A DNA stretch of 64,000 nt from Sphingobacterium humi (GCF_009768885.1 NZ_WSQA01000015.1:62001-126000), one strand, 5' to 3'. Counted from the first letter of the stretch, positions 6,852 through 15,531 are shown. Numbers and translations are program-made. The notes: generated by a model from the letters alone, not told the origin.

Positions 6852-9359
6852 TTAATAACTATTTGCGTTATCACGCCTTTGTCCGGCAATACGCTTGATT
6901 GCCATTTCCATATTGCCGCCCAGTTCTGAAGCCAGTTGCATGACTTCCATCTTTTCGGTTTCTTCGGTGGTGTAACAATAATATTCTTCCAAACTCACTT
7001 CTGTCGCATACACGGCGGAGTGCGTACCGCCAAGCCCAATCCACACCTCTTTGTAAAGCCTTGACGGGTCGTTGTTCTGATTGATGGATAGGATTTGCGC
7101 CTTTTCCTTTTCCGTTAGTCCGAGCATCGCCTGTATGTCGTCAAACTTGTTCATGTACTTGCGTTGGTCTAAGAGGATTTTGCAGTCGGAGTTGTTGATG
7201 ATACTTTCCTTGACCACGGGTGATTGGATGATGTCGTCCACCTCCTGCGTGACCACGATTGCCTCACCAAAGAATTTTCTCACTGTCTTGAACAGGTACT
7301 TTATATACGCCGCCATACCTTCTTTGGCGATGGCTTTCCATGCTTCCTCAATGAGTATCATTTTACGTACACCTTTGAGCCTGCGCATTTTGTTGATAAA
7401 AACCTCCATAATAATGATGGTGACTATGGGAAATAGGATTTTATGGTCTTTGATGGCATCAATTTCAAAGACTATAAAGCGTTTGGAAAGCAGGTCGAGT
7501 TGCTTGTCGGAGTTGAGCAGGTAATCGTATTCGCCGCCTTTGTAATAGGGTTCGAGTACGTTCAGAAAATTGGCAAGGTCAAAATCTTTTTCCCTTACCT
7601 GTTTTTCTTCCAACACATTGCGGTAGTCACTTTGCACATAGTCGTAGAAACCATTGAAGGACGGATATTCTGCGTTTTGCTTAATACGCTGAATATAGCC
7701 GCTTACGGCATTGGACAGTGCCACTTCCTCTGAACGGGTCGGCGGTTCATCGTCACGCTTCCACAGCGTAAGGATGAGCGTTTTTATACTTTCCCTTTTC
7801 TCGATGTCGAATACACCATCGTCCGTATAAAACGGGTTAAATGCAATGGGGTTATTTTCAGTGTAAGTGAAATAAACACCGTCTTCACCTCTGGTCTTGC
7901 CCTTAATTAATTCACATAATCCCTGATAGGAATTTCCGGTGTCCACGAGCAGGACGTGTGCGCCTTGTTCGTAGTATTGCCTTACCATGTGGTTAGTGAA
8001 AAATGATTTACCAGAACCGGAGGGGCCAAGTATAAATTTGTTGCGGTTCGTGATAACGCCCTTTTTCATGGGTAGGTCGGAAATATCCAAATGGATGGGC
8101 TTGCCAGTGAGCCTGTCTGCCATTTTGATGCCGAATGGCGACACCGAACTTTGGTAATTGGTTTCTTCTGTGAAGAAACACAGGGCAGGTTCGATGAACG
8201 TGTAAAAACTTTCCTCACTTGGAAAGTCACCCGCATTGCCCGGCATAGCAGCCCAATACAGTGTGGCAACATCCACGGTGTTGTGGCGTGGCTTGCATTC
8301 CATTAAAGCCAGCGCACTGCCCGTATCGTTCTTTAGCCGTTTGAGTTCGTCCGGATCATCCGACCAAGCCATGACGTTGAAATGCGCACGGATTGAAGAC
8401 AGTCCGAAGCTGTGCGCTTCGTTCAGATACCTTTCTATCCATTCTTTGTTAATCTGATTGGCTCGGCTGTAACGTGCCAGTGAGTGCATATTACGTGCAG
8501 CCTTTTCAAACTTGCGCAGGTTCTCATCGCTGTTGTCTAAAAACAGGTACTGGTTATAGATATGGTTACAGCTAAGGAGCAGACCCACGGGAGCAGCAAA
8601 AGACAAAAGGCAATCGCTACGGTCTGTGGATAGTTTTTCATACCGTGTATTGGACGATACCGTGTTGGGCAAGTCGTCCGTATCGGACAGGGTGTGCAGG
8701 CACAGCCTTTTGTTTCCGATACGCACATCTTCACTGCCCAAAGCTATATCCTGCATAGGTGTTCCTTTCTCTTTGGACAGGGTAAGGTATTGTTCCAGCA
8801 ATCCTTTCGTATCGCCCGTGCCGATAATGTCATTTTCGGTCAGGCGTTCCAGTTTTACAAAACCGCTATCATTGATAATGCGCTCAAACTGTGCGACCGC
8901 TTCCATAAACCTGCGCACGGTTTCTTTATCTCTGATTTCTTTCGGGATAAGGACACCCTTACATAGTGAACTAAAGTTGCTCTGCATCCGCATTCGCTCT
9001 TTAGTCGTCTTGGTCAGAAACAGATAGCAGTAGTGGTTTAAAAACGGACGTTCATTGAAATGGCGTTGATAGGACTTTGACAAAAAACTCTGGTCTTCTT
9101 CTGTCAAATCGGGAGCATAGTTTTCTTTGATGTACCAATCCTGTTTGTGAACAATGGTGTAATCCGGCAATGTCTTGATGGCCTTGTGCCAAGCCGAGTG
9201 AATGGCTTCATACTCCGTAGTTGCTACTGTGAACAGTTCCGGAAGGTGTACCCGAAAGCAAGCCGTGATGTCTGCATCTTTGGAAAGAATGCAGTTGTTC
9301 TCTACTGCCAATAGTGGAAACTTATTTTCCAATGTGGCTGTCTTTCCTACATTTCTCAT
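6852..9359 (-). CDS. traG: Conjugation ATPase TraG (VirB4-like)
   Basis: An 835-aa ATPase that would power assembly of, or transport through, the mating channel. The N-terminal about 400 residues are the family-specific domain. Walker A GPSGSGKS lies at about residues 445-452, and the Walker B region MILIEEAW at about 663-670 is followed by the VTQEVDDIIQSP segment typical of VirB4/TraC ATPases. No membrane helix is apparent. The start overlaps the traF stop by 4 nt (ATGA), showing translational coupling. Length and order match TraG of the CTnDOT-type system. It should not be confused with the VirD4-type coupling protein, which is encoded separately at 20163-22256. Confidence 0.94.
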   Translation of the reverse strand: MRNVGKTATLENKFPLLAVENNCILSKDADITACFRVHLPELFTVATTEYEAIHSAWHKAIKTLPDYTIVHKQDWYIKENYAPDLTEEDQSFLSKSYQRHFNERPFLNHYCYLFLTKTTKERMRMQSNFSSLCKGVLIPKEIRDKETVRRFMEAVAQFERIINDSGFVKLERLTENDIIGTGDTKGLLEQYLTLSKEKGTPMQDIALGSEDVRIGNKRLCLHTLSDTDDLPNTVSSNTRYEKLSTDRSDCLLSFAAPVGLLLSCNHIYNQYLFLDNSDENLRKFEKAARNMHSLARYSRANQINKEWIERYLNEAHSFGLSSIRAHFNVMAWSDDPDELKRLKNDTGSALALMECKPRHNTVDVATLYWAAMPGNAGDFPSEESFYTFIEPALCFFTEETNYQSSVSPFGIKMADRLTGKPIHLDISDLPMKKGVITNRNKFILGPSGSGKSFFTNHMVRQYYEQGAHVLLVDTGNSYQGLCELIKGKTRGEDGVYFTYTENNPIAFNPFYTDDGVFDIEKRESIKTLILTLWKRDDEPPTRSEEVALSNAVSGYIQRIKQNAEYPSFNGFYDYVQSDYRNVLEEKQVREKDFDLANFLNVLEPYYKGGEYDYLLNSDKQLDLLSKRFIVFEIDAIKDHKILFPIVTIIIMEVFINKMRRLKGVRKMILIEEAWKAIAKEGMAAYIKYLFKTVRKFFGEAIVVTQEVDDIIQSPVVKESIINNSDCKILLDQRKYMNKFDDIQAMLGLTEKEKAQILSINQNNDPSRLYKEVWIGLGGTHSAVYATEVSLEEYYCYTTEETEKMEVMQLASELGGNMEMAIKRIAGQRRDNANSY

Positions 9360-9688
9360 ACGGTTTTGGATTTAGGCGTGAATTTTAAATACCTGTGTAC
9401 AGACTTGCGACAAATGATGTAGCGAGGGTGTCTTTTTTTTGCCCCTACTTTCATCAATCCATATTCGCCGTACTTCTGGTTCAGGGAGAATGTCTGCCAC
9501 ACAATCAGTGAATCGCCGCCCACTCCGATGAACAGGCATACATAAGAGTTTACGCCTGCCATGTATAGTATCATCACCAGAATGAGCATACCCAGCAAGC
9601 CCCCTCCAAAAATGAACAGGTACTGAGCTTTCAATCCTTTGAACTCGACCGTACGCCCGATGCCTTTATTGATATTGTACTTACTCAT
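9356..9688 (-). CDS. traF: Conjugal transfer protein TraF (DUF4133)
   Basis: The protein has 110 aa from the ATG at 9688 (MSKYNINKGIGRTVEFKGLK), which is the usual start of this family. An upstream in-frame extension would run into traE and is not favoured. Two adjacent membrane helices occupy about residues 22-65, followed by a basic tail with YGLMKVGAKKRHPRYI. This resembles VirB3-like inner-membrane proteins that partner the VirB4 ATPase, here the overlapping traG. The gap to traE is 11 nt. Confidence 0.9.
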   Translation of the reverse strand: MSKYNINKGIGRTVEFKGLKAQYLFIFGGGLLGMLILVMILYMAGVNSYVCLFIGVGGDSLIVWQTFSLNQKYGEYGLMKVGAKKRHPRYIICRKSVHRYLKFTPKSKTV

Positions 9689-9699
9689 AAGGCACGGGA

Positions 9700-10005
9700 T
9701 TAAAGGAAGAATGAACGAAGAATAGTGGCAGCTACAATCAGGAAGATACAGGCTCCAAACCATGAAGCCGCAGTCTTCGATGTGTCGGGATCACCGCTGC
9801 TGAATTTGTTGTACACCTTAACGCCTCCTATGAGTCCGACCACAGCGCCTATGGCATAGATTAACTGGGTGGCAGGATCGAAGTAAGATGTTACCATCTG
9901 TGTGGCTTCGGTGATACCGGCTGAGCCGTTACCCTGTGCGAACGCACCCATTGCCGACATCAGCGCACCGCCTGTCAGCAACACTTTTTTGCTTTGTTTT
10001 TTCAT
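9700..10005 (-). CDS. traE: Conjugal transfer protein TraE (DUF4134)
   Basis: The protein has 101 aa from the ATG at 10005. It has an N-terminal signal (MKKQSKKVLLTGGALMSAMGAFAQ), then two membrane helices around residues 45-65 (LIYAIGAVVGLIGGVKVYN) and 82-100. DUF4134/TraE is the VirB2-like (pilin-like) small protein at the head of this gene block. The longer in-frame version has no signal peptide at its start and is rejected. It is now the first gene of the distal tra block because the cargo operon at 10090-14925, transcribed in the opposite direction, separates it from traA-traD. Confidence 0.9.
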   Translation of the reverse strand: MKKQSKKVLLTGGALMSAMGAFAQGNGSAGITEATQMVTSYFDPATQLIYAIGAVVGLIGGVKVYNKFSSGDPDTSKTAASWFGACIFLIVAATILRSFFL

Positions 10006-10089
10006 GATTAAACTCAATTGTTTTGTTTCCGTTATCCCGCACCCTGCGGGCTTTCGGAACAAAAGTGTCACGGAAAACAAAGCGTATTA
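10006..10089. promoter_or_regulatory. Short divergent region between traE and the cargo operon
   Basis: These 84 bp must hold the promoters, or at least the leaders, for traE (minus) and for the metallo-hydrolase gene (plus). A small GC-rich hairpin, CCCGC (10036-10040) and GCGGG (10046-10050), lies in the traE leader. No convincing Bacteroidetes -7 TAnnTTTG box was identified on either strand. Confidence 0.35.
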
Positions 10090-11238
10090 ATGATGTGGCT
10101 TTTACAGGAATTTGTTGGCAGTGAGTGGCTTTTAAAGAAAAATAATCCCTATATTGGTACTCAAATTAAAAAAATTGGGAATCTATTTGATGGAATGAAA
10201 AGAGATAAAACGGAATTTGCCTTACTACCTGCATTTCATGGTGATTGTATTCTTATAAAAACATTTGATGTTGATCATAATGAGTTTATTATCCTCGTTG
10301 ATGGAGGCACTGCTAAAACTTTTAAGTACACTTTGAAAGCAGAACTGAAGGATGTTAATCGTATTGATTTACTTGTACTCACCCATATCGATTCAGACCA
10401 TATAGCTGGTTTGATTAGCTTATTTAAAAGTAGCTTAATTGATCATATTTCAATTGATGAAATTTGGATGAACCATCCTGAACTTGTAGAGGTTAATAAT
10501 GAGGAACAGATAAGTACAAAGCAGGGAGACAATTTAAAGCGGTTAATTCTTACAAAAAAGCCAAACGTGAAGCTTCTAGAAGTATCCACAGGCAAAAAAT
10601 TAATCATTAGATCAGGAATCGAATTTGTTATTTTATCTCCAACTCCACAAATCAACCATGAATTATATCGACAATGGTTTGGATCTACTATAGTGAAGCA
10701 TGAAAAAAGTAATGTAAACATTTCTTCTCAGCAAGACGTCTATTCCAAACCATTAGAAAATTTGAGTAGAATTCCATTTTCTCCAGACAAACGAATTAAT
10801 GACGATATTTTCAATTCTTCATCAATAGCGTTTCTTCTTAAATGTTTCGATATTTCCATCTTATTGTTGGCAGATTCTCGTCCGGAAGTAATAGTAGAAA
10901 ATTTAAGATTGAACGGCTTTACTAAATCAGATCCGCTAAAAGTTGATTATGTCAAAATTTCCCATCACGGAAGTTTAAATAATACTTCACAAGAACAGCT
11001 TAGTTGTATAGAATCAAACAATTTTCTAATATCGACCAATGGCGGTACGTCTCGACATAAACATCCTTCAAGAGAAACTATTGCACGAATAGTCTTTAAT
11101 CCTTCAAGAGACAACAAGACGATAAATATTTTTTTTAACTATAAAATTGAAGATTTAAAGCAGAGGAATGGAAATTTCATTAGCGATTCTGATTTAGAAA
11201 TTGGGAATTGGAATGTAGTGCAAAAAATTTGGTTTTAG
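10090..11238 (+). CDS. Metallo-beta-lactamase-fold hydrolase of the ABC-3C-like cargo operon
   Basis: The protein has 382 aa from the tandem ATG at 10090. A second plausible start is ATG 10195, which begins MKRDKTEFALLPAFHGDC and would place the first beta strand of the fold at the N-terminus as usual. Metal-ligand motifs are H99-x-D101-x-D103-H104 (THIDSDH), D262 in ADSR, and the SHHG motif at 291-294. This is the MBL superfamily, in the subgroup with a ComEC-like arrangement found beside conflict ATPases. It is the first gene of a four-gene plus-strand operon; the protease starts 5 nt downstream. The substrate is unknown; in defence systems such proteins may act as effector nucleases or hydrolases. 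Codon use is very AT-rich relative to tra. Confidence 0.85.
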   Translation: MMWLLQEFVGSEWLLKKNNPYIGTQIKKIGNLFDGMKRDKTEFALLPAFHGDCILIKTFDVDHNEFIILVDGGTAKTFKYTLKAELKDVNRIDLLVLTHIDSDHIAGLISLFKSSLIDHISIDEIWMNHPELVEVNNEEQISTKQGDNLKRLILTKKPNVKLLEVSTGKKLIIRSGIEFVILSPTPQINHELYRQWFGSTIVKHEKSNVNISSQQDVYSKPLENLSRIPFSPDKRINDDIFNSSSIAFLLKCFDISILLLADSRPEVIVENLRLNGFTKSDPLKVDYVKISHHGSLNNTSQEQLSCIESNNFLISTNGGTSRHKHPSRETIARIVFNPSRDNKTINIFFNYKIEDLKQRNGNFISDSDLEIGNWNVVQKIWF

Positions 11239-11243
11239 GACAA

Positions 11244-12341
11244 ATGACATATAATCAGGCAGAAAAATATTGTGTCCGAATAAAAAGTAATGGGCATACT
11301 GGTAGTGGTGTTTTACTACCTGGTAAAGAAACATTCTACGTGTTGACTTCAGCCCATTGTTTGGGTACTAGTATACCAGATGCTAACCAAATAATTATAG
11401 AAAAGCAAGACGACTATAATTCTGACTTCAAAAAAATAACGTCTGTTAACGTAACAGAATTTAATATCGAACATGATTTCGCCTTAATCGAAATAAACTT
11501 CGATTGTGAGGAAAAATTACTCTATCAATATAAGTTAGGTCGTGGTGTTTTGGGTGAAAATGAGATTAGGTTTTGCGGTTATCAAGGGATTAATTTAAAT
11601 CAATATAGACCTTTTACAGGAAAAATTTTATCTGTCAGTGATGATATTGGTTGTTTCAAAATAACGTTACTAGGTGAAACATTTGATCAGGGAGGAGAGG
11701 ACGGACATTATTTGGCTAAAGGGTTATCAGGAAGTGGTGTGTTTGTCTACAGACATAGTTCACCATTTCTTATTGGAATACTTAATTCTGTTATTACAGA
11801 TAAAGCATGGAATGATGATATAGACTGTTGTTCTATAAAACATATTGAACAATATATATCGGAATATGTTGATTTGTCTGATTTTGAAAATTTAAAACAA
11901 TGGAACGAGAATTTAGAGAGGGAACGTACAGACAGAGAGATTGAGGCTTTTAAAAATGAGAATAGCGATTTTTTTGAGAAGCTTTATCGAAAGAACAATG
12001 TCTTATATCCTGAAAAAACAAAAGCTAATAGTGTAACAGCCAAACAAATTAGAAAATTTCTTGCTATGAATGATAACATTAGAACAATCGAAAATGATTA
12101 TCCGATACTTTATTCTAAATTCAAGAATATAGTGAAGAGATTTGTTGATCAAGTAGAAGACGACTATTCAAGAAATGTCAATGAAAGTAACGAGGCAATA
12201 AATTTAAAGATGGAACTTCAAAATCAATTGAAAAGCGAATTCGAGGCTCTTCTGCCAAGTTTTACAAATTTTGATTTGTCTGAATATCAGGTGATTGAAT
12301 GGTTAGGTATCTGTACTTTAAATTTCAGTAAGAATGATTAA
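11244..12341 (+). CDS. Trypsin-like serine protease with C-terminal ABC-3C-type domain
   Basis: The protein has 365 aa from ATG 11244, which has an AGGA ribosome-binding site within the preceding 8 nt. An upstream in-frame start would overlap the hydrolase gene. The catalytic triad is visible: His38 in TSAHC, Asp78 in EHDFALIEI, and Ser162 in GLSGSGV. This gives a chymotrypsin-fold protease domain in the first about 210 residues, without a signal peptide, so it is cytoplasmic. Residues about 225-365 form a charged helical domain ending VIEWLGICTLNFSKND, which resembles the C-terminal domain shared by effectors of ABC three-component systems. It overlaps the next gene by 8 nt. Likely role: a protease effector activated by the ATPase. 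This is inference from operon content. Confidence 0.85.
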   Translation: MTYNQAEKYCVRIKSNGHTGSGVLLPGKETFYVLTSAHCLGTSIPDANQIIIEKQDDYNSDFKKITSVNVTEFNIEHDFALIEINFDCEEKLLYQYKLGRGVLGENEIRFCGYQGINLNQYRPFTGKILSVSDDIGCFKITLLGETFDQGGEDGHYLAKGLSGSGVFVYRHSSPFLIGILNSVITDKAWNDDIDCCSIKHIEQYISEYVDLSDFENLKQWNENLERERTDREIEAFKNENSDFFEKLYRKNNVLYPEKTKANSVTAKQIRKFLAMNDNIRTIENDYPILYSKFKNIVKRFVDQVEDDYSRNVNESNEAINLKMELQNQLKSEFEALLPSFTNFDLSEYQVIEWLGICTLNFSKND

Positions 12342-12789
12342 TATTCAATTAGATCAGAAACCCACATCCATATCTATTCGATATAATGGTTATTATAAAG
12401 TAGTTCTATTACTGGCAATTATTGGAAATTGTGGTTATGCAAAAAAGGCGAGTTTAGAATTGATACATATTGTTTTTTGGAGCTTACGCAACGACACTAA
12501 TTATCAAGTGTTGTTGGATTTATCCAATCAACATAGAAACACTTTGACACCTTGGACTTTTGAGCATGGAATAGACGAGGTTTTAGCTTTAGGTCTTATC
12601 AATGGATATATTGAAAGAGTGATTGTAAGCCAAACACTCGAAATAAAACTAACAGAAAAGGGTAACGACATTATTAGCGCAATTAATCAGTTTGAACTTT
12701 TTCAAGACGAAATGCAAAGAATAAAAGCACTAGGGAAAATACCTAAAAATAGATTGAACAATGCAAACAGAAACTGGAAATTAATATAG
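12334..12789 (+). CDS. ABC-3C middle-component-like small protein
   Basis: A 151-aa protein. It starts within the protease stop region (8-nt overlap) and ends 3 nt before the ATPase start. The centre (LELIHIVFWSLRND) and the segment around residues 73-112 (WTFEHGIDEVLALGLINGYIE, then LEIKLTEKGNDII) look like a winged helix: helices followed by a beta wing ending in a LTEKG turn. A small helical or winged-helix protein directly before an ABC ATPase is what is described as the 'middle component' of ABC three-component systems. It would connect effector and ATPase. The family assignment is from size, fold impression and context, not a database match. Confidence 0.65.
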   Translation: MINIQLDQKPTSISIRYNGYYKVVLLLAIIGNCGYAKKASLELIHIVFWSLRNDTNYQVLLDLSNQHRNTLTPWTFEHGIDEVLALGLINGYIERVIVSQTLEIKLTEKGNDIISAINQFELFQDEMQRIKALGKIPKNRLNNANRNWKLI

Positions 12790-12792
12790 GAT

Positions 12793-14925
12793 ATGTTTAA
12801 AATAAATAAGTTAAGAACAGAAATCCTTACTGATAAAAGTGAAAACATAGCTGATCTATACGGTTTCAATTTTTCATTTGATAAAGGATTAAATATCATT
12901 GCAGGGCCAAACTCAAGAGGTAAAACAACCATAAATACGTGTATATATTATGCGTTGGGAATGGAGGAACTTCTGGGTGCTCATAATGAAAAAGCTCTGG
13001 ACAAAGCGCTAAAAGAGGAATTCACTATTAAATCAAATGAGGAAGAAGAAGGCGTGACCTATAGAGTAATTTCTTCCAAAATCATTTTAGAAATTGAGAA
13101 CGGAAATAAGGAAATCGTTTGTTTAGAAAGATATATTAAAACGAACACAGATGAAATAAAGACATCCAATATTATCGTTCATTCTTCATCATTTGACCAC
13201 ATTAATGATGAGAATAACCAAAATCGAAAAGAGGTCTTTTTTGTTAATTCAAGAGGTAACAATGAAGACGCTAATGGTTTCTATAATTGGTTAAGTGAAT
13301 TCATCAATATTCAGTTACCTCAGGTAAGTAACAATTCCAGAACCAGTAATTACAGCCCTCTTTACCTACAAACAATTTTCTCAGCACTATTTATAGAACA
13401 AACAAAAGGTTGGTCTGATTTTTTTGCTACAATGCCTTTTTTTGGAATCACAAAGGCTAAGGAAAAAATTATTGAGTTCATACTTGGGTTAAACGAATTA
13501 GAACTTTCTACACAAAAAGACATACTAAACAAAGAAAAAAATTCACTGACCGAAGAATGGAGAAGGAAAATTAAATCATTCTCTTATTTAGAAAGGCAGA
13601 CAAATTCTATTATTACAAATATTCCTAGCGAACTTACAACCGATAAAGCTGAAATAGACAAAATCAATATTTTATTTTCTACTTCTGAAGACGAAAAAAT
13701 CAGTTTCAACCAGTTTTTATTACAGAAAAAAGAGATGGTAAATGAACTGGAAAATAGACCAATATCTACTATAAAGGAAAACAGGGAAGTGGCTGTTTTA
13801 GAGTTTAATAAACAAAAGGAGGAATATTTCAAATTAAAAGATTACGTTGAAAAATTTGAAAATAAACTACGGATAGAAAAACAGCAATTTTCTAGTTTAA
13901 ATAGCCAATTAAGTGTTGTCGAATCCGAGATTAAGGATCACATCAATTTACAAAAGGTTTTCAGTGAAAATATTATCAATGAGCGTGGAGCTAATCAATG
14001 TCCAACTTGTTCTCAAGAAGTAACAACAAATCTTATTTCTACAAAAAATATAAAGATTCCTCAACTTACATTGGAAGAAAATACAAATTTTCTGCGTAGT
14101 CAAAAGAAAATAATAGAGTCTTCTATTGGGAGTTTGACGGAAACAGTTAATGAAAAAGAAGCTCTTTTGCTATATTTTAAAAATTCTTTGCGACAAAAAG
14201 AGATTTTAATAAAATCCTTATCAAAAGATCTGATTGCAGATGATAGAGCATTTTCCGAATCAGAAGTGGTAAAAAAGCTTCAACTTGAAAGAGAAATAGA
14301 AAGTCTACAGTTACTTAAAGAATCCATTGAAGAATTGAAGATGGAATTGGAAGCTTTAGCTAATAAGTATCATAATAATAATATTAGAATCGGAAATTTA
14401 GGCGAATCCGAGAAGGAAGATGAAAATAAATTGGTAGATTTCGAGAATCAATATAAAGATTTTCTTTTTAGATTCGGTTATGAAAGTAATGAAAAATACC
14501 AAATTTCAATAAACAGAAAAGAACCCTTTAAATATTTACCGATATATATTAACAAACGAGAGGGTATCTTTTTGCCCCAATCTATCCGAATAAATTCCTC
14601 TGCATCTGACTTTGTTAGAAATATATGGGCTTACACATTAAGTTTACTAAATAAAGGTGTAAATCACCCTGGTATAATAATTTTTGATGAACCAGGACAA
14701 CACAGGACAAATTTAAGTAGCTTAAAAGAGCTGTTTAAAGTTTCTTCAGGAATAAAAGAAAAGCAAACAATAATTTTTACTTCTATAGACAAACCCCTTC
14801 ATAACGAAAAGGATGAAAAGATAGACTTAGATGTTCTTATAGAAGATTTAGAGAGTTCAGAATACAAATTAATAAGACTCGATAATACACTTAAAGTGAT
14901 AGGGAAGATCACATTGTCCAAATAA
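12793..14925 (+). CDS. SMC/Rad50-like ABC ATPase of an ABC-3C-type conflict system
   Basis: A 710-aa ATPase with Walker A GPNSRGKTT at about residues 38-46, a long heptad-rich coiled coil (about 230-560) interrupted at the tip by a CPTC zinc-hook-like motif at about 403-406, and a C-terminal Walker B IIIFDEPGQHR at about 628-638, followed by a switch-like segment TIIFTSIDKP. This is the Rad50/RecN/SMC architecture in miniature. The downstream ABC signature is degenerate (RINSSASDF region, about 596-604). It is last in the operon and follows the middle-component gene by 3 nt. Predicted role: a sensor of foreign or aberrant nucleic acid that triggers the protease and hydrolase. It is not a housekeeping repair gene, judging by context. 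Confidence 0.85.
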   Translation: MFKINKLRTEILTDKSENIADLYGFNFSFDKGLNIIAGPNSRGKTTINTCIYYALGMEELLGAHNEKALDKALKEEFTIKSNEEEEGVTYRVISSKIILEIENGNKEIVCLERYIKTNTDEIKTSNIIVHSSSFDHINDENNQNRKEVFFVNSRGNNEDANGFYNWLSEFINIQLPQVSNNSRTSNYSPLYLQTIFSALFIEQTKGWSDFFATMPFFGITKAKEKIIEFILGLNELELSTQKDILNKEKNSLTEEWRRKIKSFSYLERQTNSIITNIPSELTTDKAEIDKINILFSTSEDEKISFNQFLLQKKEMVNELENRPISTIKENREVAVLEFNKQKEEYFKLKDYVEKFENKLRIEKQQFSSLNSQLSVVESEIKDHINLQKVFSENIINERGANQCPTCSQEVTTNLISTKNIKIPQLTLEENTNFLRSQKKIIESSIGSLTETVNEKEALLLYFKNSLRQKEILIKSLSKDLIADDRAFSESEVVKKLQLEREIESLQLLKESIEELKMELEALANKYHNNNIRIGNLGESEKEDENKLVDFENQYKDFLFRFGYESNEKYQISINRKEPFKYLPIYINKREGIFLPQSIRINSSASDFVRNIWAYTLSLLNKGVNHPGIIIFDEPGQHRTNLSSLKELFKVSSGIKEKQTIIFTSIDKPLHNEKDEKIDLDVLIEDLESSEYKLIRLDNTLKVIGKITLSK

Positions 14926-14927
14926 AA

Positions 14928-14961
14928 CATTTGGGAGTTTGTCTACACAAACTCCCAAATG
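14928..14961. terminator. Strong hairpin after the cargo operon (terminator on minus strand)
   Basis: Perfect 15-bp arms, CATTTGGGAGTTTGT (14928-14942) and its complement (14947-14961), enclose a 4-nt loop two bases after the ABC ATPase stop codon. On the minus strand the stem is followed by TTTTATTT, so it should stop transcription coming from the traA-D side before it runs antisense through the cargo. On the plus strand the T-tract is missing, so termination there is less certain. Confidence 0.75.
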
Positions 14962-15003
14962 TCGCCCCTCACATCACTTTTTCGCAAACCGTAAGAACTG
15001 AGG
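14943..15003 (-). repeat. Degenerate duplicate of the traD 3' end
   Basis: Directly after the stop of the 158-aa gene, the minus strand reads, in frame, a tail SSYGLRKSDVRGDIWEFV followed by TAG. This matches the real traD C-terminus (SSSDLRKSDVEGFDIGKFV) encoded at 15546-15607; the DNA is roughly 80% identical by eye. Both copies run directly into a hairpin. The copy has no start and is probably an insertion or duplication scar. Confidence 0.7.
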
Positions 15004-15017
15004 GATGCTTCGACTGT

Positions 15018-15494
15018 TCATATTTTCCTGCCTTTGGGACGGAGTGGTTTTACCTTTATTGAAGTGTTTGGTTTCTTTTGGTTCTCCCTGGATTTCATTT
15101 CCCATTTATCTTCAATCAGCTTTGCGGCCTTTTGTCTCGATGGTATATCATCCGGCGATTTAATCTTTAGTTCCAAAGAAGCCCTTAATGCTCCGTCATG
15201 GCACTCATACATTGAAATCCCCATTGCATCAATCCGTAAACCATTTTTGACATCTTCCACAATCCTGAATGTTGCCCATGTGTAGGGATTATCAGGGGAT
15301 GTGGCCGCTACTCCCGAACCTGCATAAATCGGAAATACAGGTTCTGCTTTGTTGAAACCTGCATAATGCAAGTAAGAGCCAAGAGCCGTCTTGAAATCGG
15401 TTCCGGTTGCACCACGCTTGATGTTAAAATACTCATATCCCTTTTCTTTCATTTTTTCGGCTATCTCGCCAGCCGTTTTCATTAGATTTTTCAT
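15018..15494 (-). CDS. Hypothetical protein between traD and the cargo operon
   Basis: The protein has 158 aa from ATG 15494. A GTG one codon upstream and an ATG at codon 5 are alternatives. It is soluble, mixed alpha/beta, with a helix AEKMKEKGYEYFNIK near the N-terminus, a central segment PYTWATFRIVEDVKNG, and a strongly basic C-terminal tail (KVKPLRPKGRKI). I do not recognise a characterised family. It is bracketed on both sides by homologous traD-tail-plus-hairpin sequences, so it may have been inserted at the traD 3' end. It is separated from traD by a terminator, which suggests its own promoter within about 50 bp. Confidence 0.6.
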   Translation of the reverse strand: MKNLMKTAGEIAEKMKEKGYEYFNIKRGATGTDFKTALGSYLHYAGFNKAEPVFPIYAGSGVAATSPDNPYTWATFRIVEDVKNGLRIDAMGISMYECHDGALRASLELKIKSPDDIPSRQKAAKLIEDKWEMKSRENQKKPNTSIKVKPLRPKGRKI

Positions 15495-15531
15495 CACGAA
15501 TAGTATTTTTGAATACGTCTACAAAAACAAA

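Noticed and set aside
6830..6889. Upstream extension of the DUF4141 protein
   Set aside because: It would add 20 residues before a clear signal peptide and overlap the end of traG; the ATG at 6829 is preferred.
9689..10080. Longer N-terminal versions of traE and traF
   Set aside because: They begin with non-family sequence and hide the signal peptide of TraE and the family start of TraF; the internal ATGs at 10005 and 9688 fit better.
12793..14925. Housekeeping Rad50/SbcC or RecF-type repair gene
   Set aside because: There is no SbcD/Mre11 partner, the protein is shorter than SbcC, and it is tightly linked to protease, hydrolase and middle-component genes.
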